This document shows positions 30,258-33,079 of a stretch of 33,079 nucleotides of DNA, one piece after another. The stretch comes from Intestinimonas aquisgranensis (lineage in GTDB: Bacteria; Bacillota; Clostridia; Oscillospirales; Oscillospiraceae), in contig JAJEQY010000036.1 of assembly GCA_020687605.1 (NCBI GenBank), positions 1 to 33,079 of the forward strand, given 5' to 3'. Positions within the stretch are counted from its first letter, which is position 1, and every line of letters begins with the position of its first letter. The notes below the pieces were generated by a model that did not search any database, was not told where the DNA came from, and saw nothing but the letters and a program-made list of their open reading frames with translations. Both the position numbers and the translations under genes were made by a program.

Positions 30258-31382
30258 ATGGAAGAGAATGTGAAAGCTCTGCTGGAGCAGTTCAGAGCCA
30301 TTGCCGGCGATCCCAGGAAGGCTGTGGCCGACCACCTGGCCGAGACGGGGAAGGGCGCCATCGGAATGATGCCCATCTACGCCCCCGAGGAGCTGGTCCA
30401 CGCCACCGGTTTCCTCCCTGTGGGCCTCTGGGGCGGCAGCCGCCCCGTGACCAAGGCCCGCACCTATCTGCCGCCCTTCGCCTGCTCCATTATGCAGCAG
30501 GTCATGGAGCTGGAGTGCGAGGGTACGTATGACGACCTGGCCGCCGTGGTCTTTTCCGTCCCATGTGACACCCTCAAGTGTATGTCTCAGAAGTGGAAGG
30601 GGACCTCCCCCGTGCTGGTCTTCACCCATCCCCAGAACCGGGGTCTGGAGGCGGCCAACCGCTTCCTGGAGCGGGAGTACGCTATTTTGAAGGAGAAGCT
30701 GGAGGACATCACCGGGGTGAAGATCACCAACGCCGCCCTGGAGCGCTCCATCCAGATCTACAATGAGAACCGGGCCGCCATGCGGGAGTTCTCCGCCCTG
30801 GCCGCCCAGTATCCCCAGGTCATCTCCGCCGTGGACCGCCACGCCGTCTTTAAGGCCCGGCTTTTCATGGAGAAGTCCCGCCATACCGCCCTGGTGCGGG
30901 CGCTGATGGAGGCCGTCCGGGCGGCGGAGCCCCAGCCCTGGACCGGTAAAAAGGTGGTTGTTACCGGCATTCTGTTGGAGCCCAACGGCCTGCTGGAGAT
31001 CTTCGACCGGCTGGGGCTCGCCATCGTGGCCGACGACCTGGCCCAGGAGTCCCGCCAGATCCGGGTGGACGTGCCCGACGGCGACGAGGCACCCCTCTAT
31101 CGCCTGGCCAAGGTATGGCAGAAGATGTACGGCTGCTCCGTGGCCACCGATACACAAAAGCAGCGGGGTCCCATGCTTCTGGATATGGTCCGCAAGACCG
31201 GCGCCGACGCCGTGGTAGTGGCCATGATGAAGTTTTGCGATCCCGAGGAGTGGGACTACCCCATCTACTACAAGCAGTTTGAGGCCCAGGGGGTCCGCAG
31301 CCTTATGATCGAGGTGGACCAGGAGTCCACATCCTTTGAACAGATCCACACCCGGCTCCAGAGCCTGGTGGAGACCCTGTAA
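30258..31382 (+). CDS. lcdB: (R)-lactoyl-CoA dehydratase beta subunit
   Basis: 374 aa, the same length as I recall for the C. propionicum beta subunit. Signature segments are MPIYAPEELVHATGFLPVGLWG, ARTYLPPFACSIMQQVMELE (C76), FSVPCDTLKCMSQKWKGTSP (C103, C108), VVTGILLEPNGLLEIFDRLG, DDLAQESRQIRVDV and MMKFCDPEEWDYPIYY. It forms the heterodimer with the alpha subunit and contributes cysteines for the second iron-sulfur cluster of this family. The ATG has AAGGAGCGG upstream. The next gene (pct) starts 12 bp after the stop. Confidence 0.92.
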   Translation: MEENVKALLEQFRAIAGDPRKAVADHLAETGKGAIGMMPIYAPEELVHATGFLPVGLWGGSRPVTKARTYLPPFACSIMQQVMELECEGTYDDLAAVVFSVPCDTLKCMSQKWKGTSPVLVFTHPQNRGLEAANRFLEREYAILKEKLEDITGVKITNAALERSIQIYNENRAAMREFSALAAQYPQVISAVDRHAVFKARLFMEKSRHTALVRALMEAVRAAEPQPWTGKKVVVTGILLEPNGLLEIFDRLGLAIVADDLAQESRQIRVDVPDGDEAPLYRLAKVWQKMYGCSVATDTQKQRGPMLLDMVRKTGADAVVVAMMKFCDPEEWDYPIYYKQFEAQGVRSLMIEVDQESTSFEQIHTRLQSLVETL

Positions 31383-31394
31383 GGGGGCAGAAGC

Positions 31395-32960
31395 ATGGGC
31401 AAGGTCAAGATCATCTCCCCGGAGGAGGCGGCTGGCCTTCTCAAAGATGGGGATACCTTTACCACCAGCGGCTTTGTGGCCAGCTGCATTCCGGAGGCGC
31501 TGAACAAGGCGGTGGAGCAGCGCTTCCTGGAGACGGGCCACCCCAGGGATCTCACCTACGTCTACGCCAGCTCCCAGGGCAACAAGGACGGCAGCGGCGG
31601 GGAACACTATGCCCACAAGGGGCTGCTCAAGCGCTTCATTGCCGGCCACTGGGCCACTGTGCCCGCCCTGGGCGAGATGGCCATGCGCAACGAGATTGAG
31701 GGCTATAACCTCTCCCAGGGCGCCCTGTGTCACCTCTTCCGGGACATCGCCGCCCACAAGCCGGGTACCATCACCTCGGTGGGACTGGGCACCTTCATCG
31801 ATCCCCGCAACGGCGGCGGCAAGGTCAACAGCATCACCACAGAAGACCTGGTGGAGCGCATCACCATCAAGGGGAAGGATTACCTCTTCTATCCCGCTTT
31901 TCCCATCCAGGTGGCCTTCCTGCGGGGGACCTGCGCCGACGAGAATGGCAATGTGACCCTGGAGAAGGAAATCGCCTCCCTGGAGGCCACCTCGGTGGCC
32001 CAGGCGGTGAGGAACAGCGGTGGCGTGGTGGTGGTTCAGGTGGAGGAGGTGGTCCGGGCGGGCAGTCTGGACCCCAGACTGGTCAAGATCCCCGGCATCT
32101 ATGTGGACTATGTGGTGGTGGCCGGGCCGGAGGACCACGAGCAGTCCATCGGCTGCCGGTACGACCCTGTCCTCGCCGGGGCGCGCCGGGCGCCGGACGC
32201 GGAATCGGCATCGCTGCCCTTGAGCGCCAAGAAGATCATCGGACGCCGGGGCGCTCTGGAGCTGCGGCCGGACATCACGGTGAACCTGGGCGTGGGCGCG
32301 CCGGAATACGTGGCCGCTGTGGCGGCGGAGGAGGGCATCGGTGACCGGATGACCCTGACGGTGGAGAGCGGCCCCGTGGGCGGTATTCCAAAGGGTGGTC
32401 CCCAGTTCGGCTCCTCCGCCAACGCCGACGCCATCCTGGACCAGGGCTATCAGTTCGACTTCTATGACGGCGGCGGACTGGACCAAGCCTACCTGGGGCT
32501 GGCCCAGTGCGACCAGCACGGCAACATCAACGTCAGCCGCTTCGGACCTAAAATTGCCGGCTGCGGCGGCTTTATCGATATCAGTCAGAACACCAGGAAG
32601 GTCTTCTTCTGCGGTACCTTTACCGCTGACGGGCTGAAGGTACGTATCCAGGACGGGACCGTCCACATCGACCAGGAGGGACGGAGCAAAAAGTTCCTCC
32701 GGCAGGTGGAGCAGGTGACCTTCAGCGGTGATATGGCGGTGCAGAACGGCCAGCAGGTGACCTATATCACGGAGCGCTGCGTCTTCCACCTGGAACCCGA
32801 CGGCCTTCACCTTATAGAAATCGCCCCCGGCATCGATCTCCAGCGGGATATTTTGGACCAGATGGAGTTCGTGCCCATCATTGAATACAAAGGCGGTGTG
32901 GTCCCGCTGATGGACCCCCGCATCTTCCAAAATGCTCCCATGGGTCTGGGCAGAACCTGA
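31395..32960 (+). CDS. pct: Propionate (lactate) CoA-transferase
   Basis: 521 aa, fused two-domain class I CoA-transferase. The catalytic glutamate falls at E324 (TVESGPVGG), the same number I remember for C. propionicum Pct, where it forms the glutamyl-CoA thioester. Other strong matches are GHWATVPALGEMAM, SQGALCHLFRDIA, GTFIDPRNGGGKVN, SAKKIIGRRGALEL, NLGVGAPEYVA and VTYITERCVFHL. It moves CoA between propionyl- or acetyl-CoA and lactate, feeding lactoyl-CoA to the dehydratase. It is the last complete gene. 86 bp of ordinary sequence without a recognisable feature follow before the terminal G run, so acryloyl-CoA reductase genes could lie beyond the contig end. Confidence 0.95.
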   Translation: MGKVKIISPEEAAGLLKDGDTFTTSGFVASCIPEALNKAVEQRFLETGHPRDLTYVYASSQGNKDGSGGEHYAHKGLLKRFIAGHWATVPALGEMAMRNEIEGYNLSQGALCHLFRDIAAHKPGTITSVGLGTFIDPRNGGGKVNSITTEDLVERITIKGKDYLFYPAFPIQVAFLRGTCADENGNVTLEKEIASLEATSVAQAVRNSGGVVVVQVEEVVRAGSLDPRLVKIPGIYVDYVVVAGPEDHEQSIGCRYDPVLAGARRAPDAESASLPLSAKKIIGRRGALELRPDITVNLGVGAPEYVAAVAAEEGIGDRMTLTVESGPVGGIPKGGPQFGSSANADAILDQGYQFDFYDGGGLDQAYLGLAQCDQHGNINVSRFGPKIAGCGGFIDISQNTRKVFFCGTFTADGLKVRIQDGTVHIDQEGRSKKFLRQVEQVTFSGDMAVQNGQQVTYITERCVFHLEPDGLHLIEIAPGIDLQRDILDQMEFVPIIEYKGGVVPLMDPRIFQNAPMGLGRT

Positions 32961-33045
32961 AAAAGCTGTCCGTCCCCATTCGGAGGCTGCCTTTCCTTGT
33001 TTCCCGCCCCGTATTTGGGGTCCCTCTCTATCTCAGTTCATGCCG

Positions 33046-33079
<34 letters not shown>

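Noticed and set aside
30126..32930. 934-aa open frame opposite lcdB and pct
   Set aside because: Mirror frame; the plus-strand genes match known enzymes along their full length.

Overview
The window is a GC-rich chromosomal contig end from what is most likely an anaerobic, gut-type member of the Clostridia, close to the Oscillospiraceae (Flavonifractor/Lawsonibacter/Oscillibacter-like). This placement is inferred from strong AGGAGG ribosome-binding sites, S-layer-homology (SLH) proteins, a Firmicutes-type RpoB rifampicin region, a class II GalT and a lactoyl-CoA dehydratase operon. No 16S rRNA gene is present to confirm it.

Layout. (1) 1-6406, minus strand: an SH3/NlpC-P60 cell-wall hydrolase behind a small unknown gene, a large Ig-like/SLH surface protein with five tandem ~115-residue modules, and a polytopic GT-C-type glycosyltransferase. 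(2) 6407-14289: a 336-bp regulatory region with two face-to-face promoters and several hairpins, then rpoB-rpoC. (3) 14290-18250: a structured element after rpoC, then a LacI/GalR-type regulator, galE and galT. Matching dyads before the regulator and before galE suggest one regulator controls both. (4) 18327-21325: a Sel1/TPR protein and a small SLH protein. (5) 21382-25213, minus strand: a three-gene operon of LRR protein, DUF2201-type metallopeptidase/VWA protein and MoxR-type AAA ATPase. (6) 25350-27533, minus strand: a lipoprotein and a large HTH-domain protein of unknown function. (7) 27737-32960, plus strand: a VOC-fold protein, a 2-hydroxyacyl-CoA dehydratase activator, both dehydratase subunits and a propionate CoA-transferase. 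This is the core of the acrylate (lactate to propionate) pathway. It is divergent from the HTH gene across a perfect 31-bp palindrome. (8) 33047-33079 is a pure G run at the contig end, probably a sequencing artefact.

How the genes fit together. Lactate would be activated by Pct to lactoyl-CoA and dehydrated to acryloyl-CoA by LcdAB after ATP-driven electron injection by the activator. The acryloyl-CoA reductase is not in the window, which stops right after pct. The best candidates for undescribed biology are the HTH protein/palindrome/acrylate-operon unit with its leading VOC gene, the LRR-VWA-MoxR cassette, and the convergent promoters with a possible antisense RNA at the rpoB leader. Family assignments come from motif recognition and memory of family sequences; no searches were run.
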